Origin: Paracoccaceae bacterium | GTDB taxonomy: Bacteria > Pseudomonadota > Alphaproteobacteria > Rhodobacterales > Rhodobacteraceae | DNA: 64,000 bases | NCBI GenBank assembly: GCA_006226775.1 | Contig: SBGD01000093.1 | Coordinates: 62,001 to 126,000 of the forward strand | Reading direction: 5' to 3' | Part shown: positions 30,824 to 39,844 of the stretch, piece by piece | Numbering within the stretch: position 1 is the first letter of the stretch | How the letters are laid out: each line of letters begins with the position of its first letter | Program-made: the position numbers and the translations under genes | The notes under the pieces: generated by a model | Database searches by the model: none | Seen by the model: the letters and a program-made list of their open reading frames with translations, nothing else | Told to the model about the DNA's origin: nothing

Positions 30824-31417
30824 TCACTCTGCTGCGGTCACCGTGAAGCCCAGAAGCCGCCAGATCTGCATCCCGCCGCGATAATAGGAGATCTTCTCTG
30901 CCGGATACCCCGCCTCGATGATCCGCCGGATCGCGGTCGGCGACTGGCCGCACCACGGCCCGTTGCAGAACAGCGCGATCTCGGGCACCGCCTCGCCGCA
31001 GATGTAGCCGTCGAAATCCAGCTCGCAGCCGACCTGATCGAGCCGTTCGGCCATCCGGTCCCAGGGCAGGTTGATCGCCCCGGGAATCGAGCCGCCGGCG
31101 AACCAGTCGGCGGTGCGGCTGTCGATCACCACGGCCTCGGGGTCCTGCAGCATCTCGAGCAATTCCAGCTCGCCGATGGTGCGCACCCCGTCCGCCGGGC
31201 TCATCGGCTGGACGCAGAACGGCGGGCAGGGGCGCGAGGTGCGGGCCCATTCGCCGCTCACCTGCGCCTGCGGGTCCTGGTTGCGGGAGATCTCGACGGG
31301 GCCGGTCGGGGTGTCGACCGTCACCGAGGGCAGGTCGGGGCGGATGTGAACCGGCTCTTGGGCCAGAACCGGCGCGGCGGCGATCAGGCAGGCAAGGACA
31401 GGGAAAAATCGGCGCAT
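30824..31417 (-). CDS. Exported rhodanese-domain protein
   Basis: A 197-aa periplasmic protein with a signal peptide (residues 1-19, ending LAQ) and a single rhodanese domain whose active-site loop is CNGPWCGQS, with a second Cys four residues after the usual nucleophile. Residues about 63-67 carry an additional CPPFC motif. Sulfane-sulfur transfer or a redox role in the periplasm is inferred. It stands alone after the AT-rich spacer. Confidence 0.8.
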   Translation of the reverse strand: MRRFFPVLACLIAAAPVLAQEPVHIRPDLPSVTVDTPTGPVEISRNQDPQAQVSGEWARTSRPCPPFCVQPMSPADGVRTIGELELLEMLQDPEAVVIDSRTADWFAGGSIPGAINLPWDRMAERLDQVGCELDFDGYICGEAVPEIALFCNGPWCGQSPTAIRRIIEAGYPAEKISYYRGGMQIWRLLGFTVTAAE

Positions 31418-31590
31418 GGCGGGCACCCTTTCGTGCGGTTCGGACAAGAGGTTCCTCAAAAGGATAGCACTGCGCGCCCGCGGGTCCAGCAGGCGACGTG
31501 TCGGACGGGATGCGGCGCGCCGGGAACAATTTTCCGACAAGGCGCGTTGTCCCCGCAGACCGACACATGCAACCAAACCGGAGCAAACCA

Positions 31591-31776
31591 ATGGAATATG
31601 GACTTTTCGGCCTGCTGATCCTGATCGCGGACATCTATGCCATCTACAAGACCCTCACATCCGGCGCCTCGACCGGGGCCAAGGTGATCTGGACGCTGGT
31701 CATCCTGATCCTGCCGGTGCTGGGCTTCATCGCATGGCTCGTGGCCGGGCCCAAGGGCAACGCCCTGCACGCCTGA
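31591..31776 (+). CDS. Small membrane protein with a PLDc_N-type domain
   Basis: A 61-aa protein with two membrane segments (about residues 4-20 and 32-52) and the closing pattern LPVLGFIAWLVAGPK, typical of the phospholipase-D-nuclease N-terminal (PLDc_N) small-protein family. No catalytic domain follows, so it is a stand-alone membrane module of unknown role. Confidence 0.75.
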   Translation: MEYGLFGLLILIADIYAIYKTLTSGASTGAKVIWTLVILILPVLGFIAWLVAGPKGNALHA

Positions 31777-31887
31777 CCCCCGCACGACCGCAGCTTCCGA
31801 CAGGGCCCCGCCGCGGGCCCTGTCCGGCTGTTCAAGTTGCCGCGGCTGGCGTAGGCTGGCGCCGACAGCAGCCAGAGGTCCGCCGCC

Positions 31888-32268
31888 ATGCTCACCGCCT
31901 TCGATCACGTCAACGTCCGTACCGCGCAACTCGAGACCATGATTGCCTTTTACGGCGATATCCTGGGCCTGCATCCCGGCAAGCGGCCGGATTTCGGCTT
32001 TGGCGGCGCCTGGCTCTACCTGGGCGATCACGCCTGCGTCCACCTGGTCGAGGTGGCCGATCCGCCGAAACCCGTGCCCAATGTCACGCTGGAGCATTTC
32101 GCCTTTCGCGCCAGGGACATGGCGCAATTCCGCGCGCGGCTTGATGCGGCGGGGATTTCCCATTCCGTGGATCCGGTGCCGGGGCTGCCGCTGGTGCAGA
32201 TCAATTTCCGCGATCCCGACGGCAACCATATCCACGTCGATTTCGACACTGCGGAAGAGGTCGGATAA
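31888..32268 (+). CDS. VOC-family (glyoxalase/bleomycin resistance-like) protein
   Basis: A 126-aa vicinal-oxygen-chelate fold protein built of two beta-alpha-beta-beta-beta units. Candidate metal ligands are His7 (FDHVNV), His69/70-region (LEHFAFRA) and the late Glu/Asp-rich strand DPDGNHIHVDF. Members include lyases, dioxygenases and resistance proteins; substrate is undetermined. Lies alone upstream of a 2OG oxygenase gene. Confidence 0.82.
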   Translation: MLTAFDHVNVRTAQLETMIAFYGDILGLHPGKRPDFGFGGAWLYLGDHACVHLVEVADPPKPVPNVTLEHFAFRARDMAQFRARLDAAGISHSVDPVPGLPLVQINFRDPDGNHIHVDFDTAEEVG

Positions 32269-32334
32269 AAATCTCCACATTTTTGCCCAACTCGCCTGCT
32301 AGGCAGCGACAAATTCCTGCGAGGGTTCTGCGCC

Positions 32335-33168
32335 ATGCCTGTCATCCCGATCGATCCCGAGACCCTGGCCGTCGATGCCAAGGCCGCCCAGGCCGCCGGC
32401 AAGGCCGCCTCCGAGGCCTATCGCAGCCGCAAACCCTATCCTTACGGCACCTTCACCGACTTTCTGCCCGAGGCGGTGCTCGACCGGGTGATTGCCGAAC
32501 TCAAGACCCTGCCCGAGGCCGAGGACAGCTTCGACCGCCCGCAGGAGAAGCTGAAGACCTCCTACCTGCCCGAGCGGCTGCCGCCCTATACGCGGCAGGT
32601 GTTCTACGTGCTCAATTCCCGGCCTTTCGTGCGCTTTCTGGAAGAGCTGACCGGCATCAACGGGCTGATCCCCGATCCCTATTTCGCCGGGGGCGGGGTG
32701 CATGTGGTGGCCAATGGCGGGCATCTCGATATTCACGCGGATTTCAATCACAACCAGAAACTCAACCTTGAGCGGCGCCTGAACGTGCTGATCTACCTCA
32801 ACAAGGATTGGAAGGCCGAATACGGCGGGTCTTTCGAGATCTGGAACGAGGGGATGACCGAAAAGGTCGCCGGTTTCGTGCCGGAATACAACCGGATGTG
32901 CTGTTTCAATACCGGGTCCGACACCTGGCACGGCAATCCCGAGACGGTGAACCATCCGAAGGGCGAGCCGCGGATGTCGATGGCGCTCTATTACTACACC
33001 GCCACCTGGGACCATACCAAGCGCTCGCATACCACGCTGTTCCGCCCGCGCCCGGGCACCCATGACCAGGCCGACCGCGAGGTGCGCAGGCTGGAGCTTT
33101 TGCAGGACATGCTGCCGCCGATCCTGTTCCGGCGGGTGATCGGCCCGCTCCGGCGCCTGGGGTTCTGA
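32335..33168 (+). CDS. 2-oxoglutarate/Fe(II)-dependent oxygenase (prolyl-hydroxylase-like)
   Basis: A 277-aa oxygenase of the 2OG-FeII superfamily. The facial triad is HAD (H134, D136) and H199 (DTWHG), with R213 a candidate 2OG-binding residue. The core LNVLIYLNKDWKAEYGGSFEIW is characteristic of the prolyl-4-hydroxylase-like clade. Neighbours do not suggest a substrate; protein or small-molecule hydroxylation is possible. Confidence 0.88.
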   Translation: MPVIPIDPETLAVDAKAAQAAGKAASEAYRSRKPYPYGTFTDFLPEAVLDRVIAELKTLPEAEDSFDRPQEKLKTSYLPERLPPYTRQVFYVLNSRPFVRFLEELTGINGLIPDPYFAGGGVHVVANGGHLDIHADFNHNQKLNLERRLNVLIYLNKDWKAEYGGSFEIWNEGMTEKVAGFVPEYNRMCCFNTGSDTWHGNPETVNHPKGEPRMSMALYYYTATWDHTKRSHTTLFRPRPGTHDQADREVRRLELLQDMLPPILFRRVIGPLRRLGF

Positions 33169-33245
33169 GGCGGGGCGCGCGCCCTTCGACATGATGTGAA
33201 ATGGGCCAACCCGGGGCTGAGGCGCCGGATTGGCCGGGGCGGCGT

Positions 33246-34331
33246 TCAGTGCGGCGCGCTGGTGGTGTCTTCCGGGGCAAAAAGATGCGCCTGCGCCGGG
33301 TCGAAGGTCAGATCGACGCTTTCCCCGGGCTCGAAGACGCGGTCCTCGGCGAAGGTCGCGATGAACTTGCTGCCGTCCTTGAGCTTGAGGTCGACCACGG
33401 TCTCGGCCCCCAGCCGTTCGGTCAGCATCACCTGGCCATGCAGCATCCCCTGGCCCGGCTGGGCGGCGCGGACGTGCTGCGGCCGGATGCCCAGCACCGC
33501 CTTGCCCTCGCCCGCGATCCGGCCCTTGTGCGCCACGGCGATCGGCTCGAGCGCGGCATTGCTGACCTGCGCCTGCGCCGCGTCGCGCGACTGCACATCG
33601 ACGGTGACAAAGTTCATCGACGGCGCGCCCAGAAAGCCCGCGACAAAGAGGTTGGCGGGCGCGTGGTACAGCTCCATGGGCGAGCCGACCTGCATGACCA
33701 GACCGTCCTTGAGCACGACGATCTTGTCGGCCAGGGTCATCGCCTCGACCTGGTCGTGGGTGACATAGACCATGGTGGCGTCAAGCTGTTCATGCAGCTT
33801 GCCGATCTCCATCCGCATGTCCATGCGCAGCGCGGCGTCGAGGTTCGACAGCGGCTCGTCGAACAGGAACACCTTGGGCTTGCGCACGATGGCGCGGCCG
33901 ATGGCGACGCGCTGGCGCTGGCCACCCGAAAGCTGCGAGGGGCGGCGGTCGAGCAGGTGTTCCATCTGCAGGATGCGCGCGGCCTCGGCCACCTTTTCCT
34001 CTTTCTCGGCCTTCGAGGCGCCGGCGATGGTCAGCCCGAAGGCCACGTTCTCGCGCACGGTCATGTGCGGGAAGATGGCGTAGGACTGGAACACCATGGC
34101 AATGCCGCGTTCCTTGGGGGGCAGGTCGTTGACCACCTGCCCGTCGATCTCGAGCGTGCCCGAGGTGATGTCCTCGAGCCCCGAGATCATCCGCAGCAGG
34201 GTCGACTTGCCACAGCCCGAAGGCCCGACGAAGACGGTGAATTCGCCATCGTCGATCTCAAGGTCGACGCCCTTGATCACATGGGCATTGCCATAGCTCT
34301 TGCGTACGTCTTTCAGTCTCAGCGTTGCCAT
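33246..34331 (-). CDS. Sugar ABC transporter ATP-binding protein (UgpC/MsmK type)
   Basis: A 361-aa ATPase with Walker A GPSGCGKST (about 36-44), LSGGQ and Walker B VFLFDEPLSNLD, plus the C-terminal TOBE/regulatory domain seen in MalK/UgpC-type subunits. Final gene of the LacI-controlled sugar operon, only 4 bp after the hydrolase gene. Powers uptake through the two permeases encoded upstream. Confidence 0.93.
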   Translation of the reverse strand: MATLRLKDVRKSYGNAHVIKGVDLEIDDGEFTVFVGPSGCGKSTLLRMISGLEDITSGTLEIDGQVVNDLPPKERGIAMVFQSYAIFPHMTVRENVAFGLTIAGASKAEKEEKVAEAARILQMEHLLDRRPSQLSGGQRQRVAIGRAIVRKPKVFLFDEPLSNLDAALRMDMRMEIGKLHEQLDATMVYVTHDQVEAMTLADKIVVLKDGLVMQVGSPMELYHAPANLFVAGFLGAPSMNFVTVDVQSRDAAQAQVSNAALEPIAVAHKGRIAGEGKAVLGIRPQHVRAAQPGQGMLHGQVMLTERLGAETVVDLKLKDGSKFIATFAEDRVFEPGESVDLTFDPAQAHLFAPEDTTSAPH

Positions 34332-34335
34332 GTTG

Positions 34336-35331
34336 TTACTCCGCAGCTTGCGAGGGCCGCTCGACACGGAGCAGGCCGTTGGGGTCCAGGACGACGGGTT
34401 CGGGGTCCATCACGTAGCCGCCGAAGACGCCATCGGGGGCGTGATCGTTGAAGCCCATGATGACCAGCCCGGCGCCGGTGTCGACGATGCGCGCCGCATA
34501 GCGGCGGCAGGGCAGGGCGCCGTCGAGGAAATCGCCCGGCGCGATGCGCCAGGGCCCGCGCGGGCCCTCGCCGATCAGGTAGTGGCTGCCGGTGACCGGG
34601 CCGGTGGGCGTCGCCTCGGCCCGGGCCTTGCTGAAATGCTCGGCGGCGGTGCAGAACAGGCAGAACCATTGGCCCTCGACCTCGAAGACCTGCGGCACTT
34701 CGAGCTGCCCGAAACCGCCGGTGAAGACCGGGGGTTGCAGGGTCCAGGTAGCGAGGTCGGGCGAGGTGGCAAAGCCGATGGCGCCGCCGGCATTGGGCTC
34801 CTCGATGCCCGGCGCGCGGGCGGTGAAATACATCAGCCAGCCCGCGCCTTCGGGGTCGCGCATCACCCAGGGGTCGCGCATCGCGCGGTCGTGCCAGAAG
34901 CCTTTCATGTGGTCGGTCTCGTAATGCACGGCATTCGGCCCGGTCAGATCAAGGCAGAGCCCGTCGCCCACCCGTTCCCAGCCGTGCAGGTCGGTGGAGG
35001 TGGCATGACCGATGCGCTGATAGAGCCCTTCATCGGCCTTCGAGGTGCCGGTGTAGAACAGGTGCCAGAGCCCGGTGTCATCCTGCACGACCGAGCCGGT
35101 CCAGGTGGTGAAATCGTCCCAGGCGGGGCCAGCGGCGGGGGCGAAACAGGTGCCCAGATGCTGCCATGTCACCAGGTCGTCGCTGACGGCATGGCCCTGG
35201 GTGACGTTGAAGTGGCGCAGATCGGGGTTGATCAGGCTTTTCGGCGCTTTCAGGAAATAGCCGTGCCAGCGCTGCCCGTCGTGGGCGTACCAGCTGTCCC
35301 AGATCCAGTCGTTTTCGAGTGCGAGTACCAT
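34336..35331 (-). CDS. Cytoplasmic five-bladed beta-propeller glycosidase (GH32/68-like)
   Basis: A 331-aa protein with no signal peptide. Three acidic positions fit clan GH-J/F chemistry: Asp12 (WDSW), Asp153 in RDP (152-154) and Glu211 (EVPQ). Blade-like repeats (LWHLFYTGTS, GWLMYFTA, QWFCLF) support a five-bladed propeller. Located between permease and ATPase genes, so it probably splits the imported fructose- or arabinose-containing oligosaccharide inside the cell. Exact family (GH32, 43, 68 or a related one) needs a profile search. Confidence 0.75.
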   Translation of the reverse strand: MVLALENDWIWDSWYAHDGQRWHGYFLKAPKSLINPDLRHFNVTQGHAVSDDLVTWQHLGTCFAPAAGPAWDDFTTWTGSVVQDDTGLWHLFYTGTSKADEGLYQRIGHATSTDLHGWERVGDGLCLDLTGPNAVHYETDHMKGFWHDRAMRDPWVMRDPEGAGWLMYFTARAPGIEEPNAGGAIGFATSPDLATWTLQPPVFTGGFGQLEVPQVFEVEGQWFCLFCTAAEHFSKARAEATPTGPVTGSHYLIGEGPRGPWRIAPGDFLDGALPCRRYAARIVDTGAGLVIMGFNDHAPDGVFGGYVMDPEPVVLDPNGLLRVERPSQAAE

Positions 35332-35341
35332 TGGTGTTTCC

Positions 35342-36223
35342 TCAGCCCTTCACGCCGGTCGAGGCGATCGACGAGATGAAGGCGCGTTGCAGAACAAGAT
35401 AGAAGGCGATGACCGGGACCGAGATCAGCGTGAGATACGCCATCACCTCGCCCCAGGCGATTTGCAGTTGGAAGAAGTAGCCGAGACCCACCATCACCGG
35501 GCGGTGCGCCTCGTCCTGGACCACGATCAGCGGCCAGAGATACTGGTTGTTGTACATGGTCAGCGATTTCAGGATCGCGGCGGTGGCCACCACCGGGCCG
35601 GACAGCGGCATGACGATGCGGCGGTAGATGGTCAGCCAGCTTGCACCCTCGACCCGCGCGGCCTCGATCAATTCGCGCGGCAGGTCCTTGAAGAACTGCA
35701 CGAAGAGAAAGATGGTCAGCGCATCGGCGATCCAGGGAATGATCTGCACCCGGTAGGTGTTGAGCCAGCCGGTCTCAAGCCCCTCGAGGCCGATCCAGGG
35801 CAGTTTCGACACCAGCAGCAGAAGCGGCACCGCGATGGTCTCGAACGGGATGATCAGCGTCGCCACGATCACCGAGAGCAGCGCGCCGCGGCCGGTCCAG
35901 TCGAGAAAGACGAAGGAAAAGGCCGCCAGCGAACACAGCAGGATCGACATCAGCACCGTGGTCACGGTGACGAAGACCGAGTTGGCCATGAACCGCCCGA
36001 TGGGCGCGCGCTCGAAGGCCTTGACGTAGTTGTCGAGGCTGATGTCACCCACCGGCAGGAAGGCGCGGATGCTCGAGGTATCGGCCAGAAGCTGCTGGTC
36101 GGGCTTGAGGCTGGAGACCACCATGAAGACCAGCGGGAACAGGAAGATCAGCGCCACCAGGCTCAGCGTCGCATAGCGCGCCGCCAGCCGCAGGCCGTGG
36201 TTGTCAGAGGTTACGAGGGCCAT
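35342..36223 (-). CDS. Sugar ABC transporter permease (MalG/UgpE type)
   Basis: A 293-aa inner-membrane permease with six predicted membrane segments and the EAA coupling loop EAARVEGASWLTIYRRIVMPL (about 200-220). Starts within the TAATG overlap with the upstream permease gene, indicating translational coupling. Partner of the larger MalF-like permease. Confidence 0.93.
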   Translation of the reverse strand: MALVTSDNHGLRLAARYATLSLVALIFLFPLVFMVVSSLKPDQQLLADTSSIRAFLPVGDISLDNYVKAFERAPIGRFMANSVFVTVTTVLMSILLCSLAAFSFVFLDWTGRGALLSVIVATLIIPFETIAVPLLLLVSKLPWIGLEGLETGWLNTYRVQIIPWIADALTIFLFVQFFKDLPRELIEAARVEGASWLTIYRRIVMPLSGPVVATAAILKSLTMYNNQYLWPLIVVQDEAHRPVMVGLGYFFQLQIAWGEVMAYLTLISVPVIAFYLVLQRAFISSIASTGVKG

Positions 36224-37293
36224 TATTTCCGCTCCCGGGTCAGAAAGGCCTGCACGGCCGAGATCATCAGGACCATCAGGAAGAGGATGACCGAGATGGT
36301 CGCACCCCCCGAGATGTCCTGCTTGCCGTAGCCGCGTTCGACGGTCTGAAAGACCAGCGTCTGCGTCGAATCGAGCGGGCCGCCATTGGTCATCACGTCG
36401 ACCTGGGCAAAGACCGCAAAGCTCTGCATGGTGATGACGATCAGCACGAGAACGGCGGTATTGCGCAGCCCCGGCCAGGTGACATAGCGGAAGGTCTGCC
36501 ACTTGCTGGCGCCCTCGATCGACGCGGCCTCGTAGAGCGTGGGCGAGATCGATTGCAGCCCGGCGAGCCAGATCACCATGTGAAAGCCCATCGCCTGCCA
36601 GGCCGACATGGCGATGATCGACCCCAGCGCGGTCTCGGTATTGCCCAGCCAGTCGACCGGCGTGAAGGCCCCGAAGGTCAGCGCCGACAGGATGTTGTTC
36701 AACAGCCCCTCGTTGCCGGAATAGATGAAGCGCCAGAGCAGCGAGATCACCACGATCGAGATCACCACCGGCATGAAATAGATCGTTCGGTAGGCATTGA
36801 TCCCGCGCAGCTTCTGGTTGATGAGCAGCGCCAGCAACAGCGCGCCGCCGCCCTGTATGGGCACGATGAACAGCGCGAAGGTCAGGGTGTTGACCAGCGC
36901 CTTCATGAACACCACGTCGGCGGCGATCACCACCTTGGCAGTGTCGCCGGACTGCCAGCGGAACCACTCCTGCATGCCGCGGTACTGCGGGAATTCATCG
37001 CTGCGGGTGATGGTGCGGACGCGCGGATATTCGATCTCGCCGTCCTTGTCGCGGACCACTTCGCCCGCCTCGGTGCGCTCGGGCTCCAGCGTGATGATCG
37101 AGACGCTCAGCAGGTCGCGGTAGTTCTTCAGCCCGATGAACTCGGTCGGGTTCGGCGAGACCAGCCGCTGGTTGGTCAGCGACAGCCAGAAGGCAAAGAA
37201 GAACGGCACGATGATGAACAGGAACAGAAGCGAGAACCCCGGCAGGGCAAAAAGCCACCCGGCGCGGTTTGATCGTGTCAGTTTGCTTGACAT
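36223..37293 (-). CDS. Sugar ABC transporter permease (MalF/UgpA type)
   Basis: A 356-aa permease with the EAA loop EAASIEGASKWQTFRYVTWP in its second half. Between the first membrane segment (about 12-35) and the next (about 130) it has an unusually long charged extracytoplasmic loop (LEPERTEAGEVVRDKDGEIE and onward to about residue 115), making it longer than simple sugar permeases. The ATG at 37293 follows GGGGGAC on the minus strand. Confidence 0.92.
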   Translation of the reverse strand: MSSKLTRSNRAGWLFALPGFSLLFLFIIVPFFFAFWLSLTNQRLVSPNPTEFIGLKNYRDLLSVSIITLEPERTEAGEVVRDKDGEIEYPRVRTITRSDEFPQYRGMQEWFRWQSGDTAKVVIAADVVFMKALVNTLTFALFIVPIQGGGALLLALLINQKLRGINAYRTIYFMPVVISIVVISLLWRFIYSGNEGLLNNILSALTFGAFTPVDWLGNTETALGSIIAMSAWQAMGFHMVIWLAGLQSISPTLYEAASIEGASKWQTFRYVTWPGLRNTAVLVLIVITMQSFAVFAQVDVMTNGGPLDSTQTLVFQTVERGYGKQDISGGATISVILFLMVLMISAVQAFLTRERK

Positions 37294-37343
37294 GGTGTCC
37301 CCCGGAAAGGAGGGCCGCAGGCGTGCCGCGGCCCCCGTTTCGG

Positions 37344-38603
37344 TTAGTGGCCGTAGCCCTGGTTGGTTTCGATATCGTCGTCGATCTCGTCGACGGCGGC
37401 ATCCAGCGTGTCGGCCACATCCGCGCCATTGGCGATGTCGGACAGGGCTTTCTCGAAGACCTTGGCGGCCACCACGTAGCCGGGCGAGACCGGCCGCACC
37501 AGCGACTGCTCGGCGGACAGGTCGAAGAACACCGCCAGCGGGCCGCCCTCGGCGTATTTCTCGGTCATCTGGGCGGCGTCCTTGGTGCCCGGGATCAGGC
37601 CGATGCCGTCGGAAAAGGCCGCCAGGTACTTGTCCTGAAGCGCGTGCTCGACGAATGCCGCGGCGCCTTCGGGATGCTCGCAGGCGCTGGAGACGCCGAA
37701 CTGCCACGAGCCTGCGCCGATGATCGGGCCATTGCCGAAATCGGGCGCGGGCAGGAAGATCACATCGTCAACGCCTTCCAGCGTGGTGGCCGCGGCCCAG
37801 TTGCCGTTCCACGAAAAGGCATATTTGCCCTCGATGAAGCCGGTGTCGCGATCCGCCGGGTCCTGGCTGGTGCCGGGGGCATAGCCCTCGGCGAAGAGCG
37901 ATTGCCACCATTCGCCGAATGCGATGGCCGCATCGCCGTTCAGCGCGCCCTCGGCGGTGTCATAGGTCGAGCGGTCGACGATATCGCCGCCAAACGACTG
38001 CAGGAAGGGCGAATAGGCATAGGGATACCATTCCCCGGTCCAGGCGGTGCCGAGATCGAGCGGGTAGTCGTAGTCGCCCGTGGCCTTGGCGGCATCCAGC
38101 GCGGCCATGAATTCGTCCTTGGTCCAGGGTTCCTCCAGCGTCGGCCGGCGCAGGCCCAGCGCCTCCAGCGTCGAGTCGCGGGTATAGAGCGCGACGGCGG
38201 CATCCCAGAGGCCGACGCCGTAGATCTCGCCGTCCCAGCGGCCGATGGTCGACTCGAGATGGCCCTCGATGGCGTCTTCGCTGATCGGCAGCGGCTGAAG
38301 GTAGCCCGCCCAGGCCCAGTTCGGCATCACCGGCCCGTCGACATCGAGGATGCAGGGCAGGTTGCCCGCCAGCGCCGAGGCGACGACGGAATCGTTGTAG
38401 CTTTGCTGCGGGAAGCTCTCGACCGAGACGCTCCAGTCCGATTGCGCGGCGTTGAAATCCGCGATGATGCCGTTGAGGATATTGCTTTCCACCTCGTTGC
38501 CGGCGCCGTGATACCACAGGCTCAGGTCGGTCTGCGCGGCGGCGCCGCCGGCCAGCAGGGTCGACGCGGCAAGCGCGCCCAGGGTTGTCTTGGTCAGGGT
38601 CAT
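37344..38603 (-). CDS. Sugar ABC transporter substrate-binding protein
   Basis: A 419-aa periplasmic solute-binding protein of the extracellular family 1 (MalE-like) type, with a signal peptide (residues 1-23, ending AAAQ). WYHGAGNEVES and VDGPVMPNWAWAGYLQPL are typical of oligosaccharide-binding members. GGGAGG precedes the start on the minus strand. Second gene of the operon, 20 bp after lacI. Confidence 0.93.
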   Translation of the reverse strand: MTLTKTTLGALAASTLLAGGAAAQTDLSLWYHGAGNEVESNILNGIIADFNAAQSDWSVSVESFPQQSYNDSVVASALAGNLPCILDVDGPVMPNWAWAGYLQPLPISEDAIEGHLESTIGRWDGEIYGVGLWDAAVALYTRDSTLEALGLRRPTLEEPWTKDEFMAALDAAKATGDYDYPLDLGTAWTGEWYPYAYSPFLQSFGGDIVDRSTYDTAEGALNGDAAIAFGEWWQSLFAEGYAPGTSQDPADRDTGFIEGKYAFSWNGNWAAATTLEGVDDVIFLPAPDFGNGPIIGAGSWQFGVSSACEHPEGAAAFVEHALQDKYLAAFSDGIGLIPGTKDAAQMTEKYAEGGPLAVFFDLSAEQSLVRPVSPGYVVAAKVFEKALSDIANGADVADTLDAAVDEIDDDIETNQGYGH

Positions 38604-38623
38604 GTTGATTTCCTCCCGTGGAA

Positions 38624-39679
38624 TTAAGGACTGACGTGGGTCAAGGCGGTCACCGAGGACCGCCAGGCGAGCGGCCCGGGCACAAGGATCGGGCCAGCGG
38701 GTGCAGGGGCATCGCCCCCGATCATCCGCAAGAGCGTTGCCGCGGCCGCTTCGCCCATCTGGCGATAGGGCAGTTCGACCGTGGTCAATGGCGGAAACAG
38801 GGTCTCGGCGATGGCGCGGTAATTGTCGAAACCGGCGACCGAGATGTCTTCGGGCACCCGCAGCCCGCGGCTGCGCAAAAGGCCGTAGATCCGCATCGCC
38901 ATTTCGTCGTTGCCGCAGCAGATCACCGTCGGCGGCTCGGCCAGCGACAGCAGCCGGTCGAGGCCCGCGGTCAACTCGTCCGAGGCCAGGTCGCGGCCGC
39001 GCGCCATGCCGCCGACCACCAGGTCGGGGTCCGGCGCCAGGCCCAGCGCGCGGTGCGCGTCGGCGTAGCCCCGGTTGCGCAGGGCGGTGGCGGGCATGTC
39101 GGGGCTGAGGGTCAGAAAGCCGATCCGGCGGTGCCCGCTCTCGAGCAGCGCGCGCACCAGCACCTCCTGGCAGGCGCGGTCGTCGGGCAGGATGGCCTCG
39201 GTGCCGTGGCGGTCGAAGCAGTTCACCAGGACGAAGGGACAGGTCAGCTCGGGCAGGTCCTGCTCGATCTCGCGGTGGTAGTCGGCGACGTAGATCAGCC
39301 CCTCGACCCGGTGCTGCATGAAGGTGCGCGCCAGGGTGGGGATGGTGTCGTAGAGGCCGCCGGTATCGGCGATCATCAGGATCTTGCCTTGGGCCGCGAT
39401 GACGCGCTGGATCGCCTGGACGATGAAGAGGTCGGGCAGCCCCGTGCCCTCGGCGGTCTCGGGCGAGCGGGTGATGGCGCCGGTGATCAGCCCGATCAGG
39501 CCCGAGCGGTTGGAGCGCATCATGCGCGCGGCCTGCGACGGGAAATAGCCCAGGGTTTCAATGGCTTCGAGAACCTTCGTGCGGGTCTTCGCATTGACCG
39601 GCGCATCGCCATTGAGCACGCGCGACACGGTCTTCGGGGACACCCCGGCCAGTTTTGCCACGTCGTAAATGGTCGCCAC
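38624..39679 (-). CDS. LacI-family transcriptional regulator of the sugar operon
   Basis: A 351-aa repressor: N-terminal helix-turn-helix TIYDVAKLAGVSPKTVSRVL with the hinge region LGYFPSQAARMM, then a periplasmic-binding-protein-like sugar-sensing core. The start is GTG at 39679, supported by GGAGGAG about 9 nt upstream. It is the first gene of the transport operon and lies 31 bp downstream of two tandem operators, so it is expected to repress itself and the whole operon until its sugar is present. Confidence 0.93.
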   Translation of the reverse strand: MATIYDVAKLAGVSPKTVSRVLNGDAPVNAKTRTKVLEAIETLGYFPSQAARMMRSNRSGLIGLITGAITRSPETAEGTGLPDLFIVQAIQRVIAAQGKILMIADTGGLYDTIPTLARTFMQHRVEGLIYVADYHREIEQDLPELTCPFVLVNCFDRHGTEAILPDDRACQEVLVRALLESGHRRIGFLTLSPDMPATALRNRGYADAHRALGLAPDPDLVVGGMARGRDLASDELTAGLDRLLSLAEPPTVICCGNDEMAMRIYGLLRSRGLRVPEDISVAGFDNYRAIAETLFPPLTTVELPYRQMGEAAAATLLRMIGGDAPAPAGPILVPGPLAWRSSVTALTHVSP

Positions 39680-39709
39680 CGTGAATTCTCCTCCTGTCCG
39701 CCCGGCTTA

Positions 39710-39737
39710 TGACACCGGTGTCATGACATCGGTGTCA
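39710..39737. promoter_or_regulatory. Two abutting LacI-type operators
   Basis: TGACACCGGTGTCA (39710-39723) is a perfect 14-bp palindrome with the central CG typical of LacI-family sites. It is immediately followed by TGACATCGGTGTCA (39724-39737), a one-mismatch copy. They lie 31-58 bp upstream of the lacI start. Confidence 0.9.
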
Positions 39738-39844
39738 TAAACGAGAGCACCCCGGCCTGTCAAAGATTCGTTTGCCGCGCGCACCGCCCAAACGGCAAAA
39801 AACCCGCCGGGGCGGGTTTGCTGCGGGCGCCTCGGGGCGGCGGA

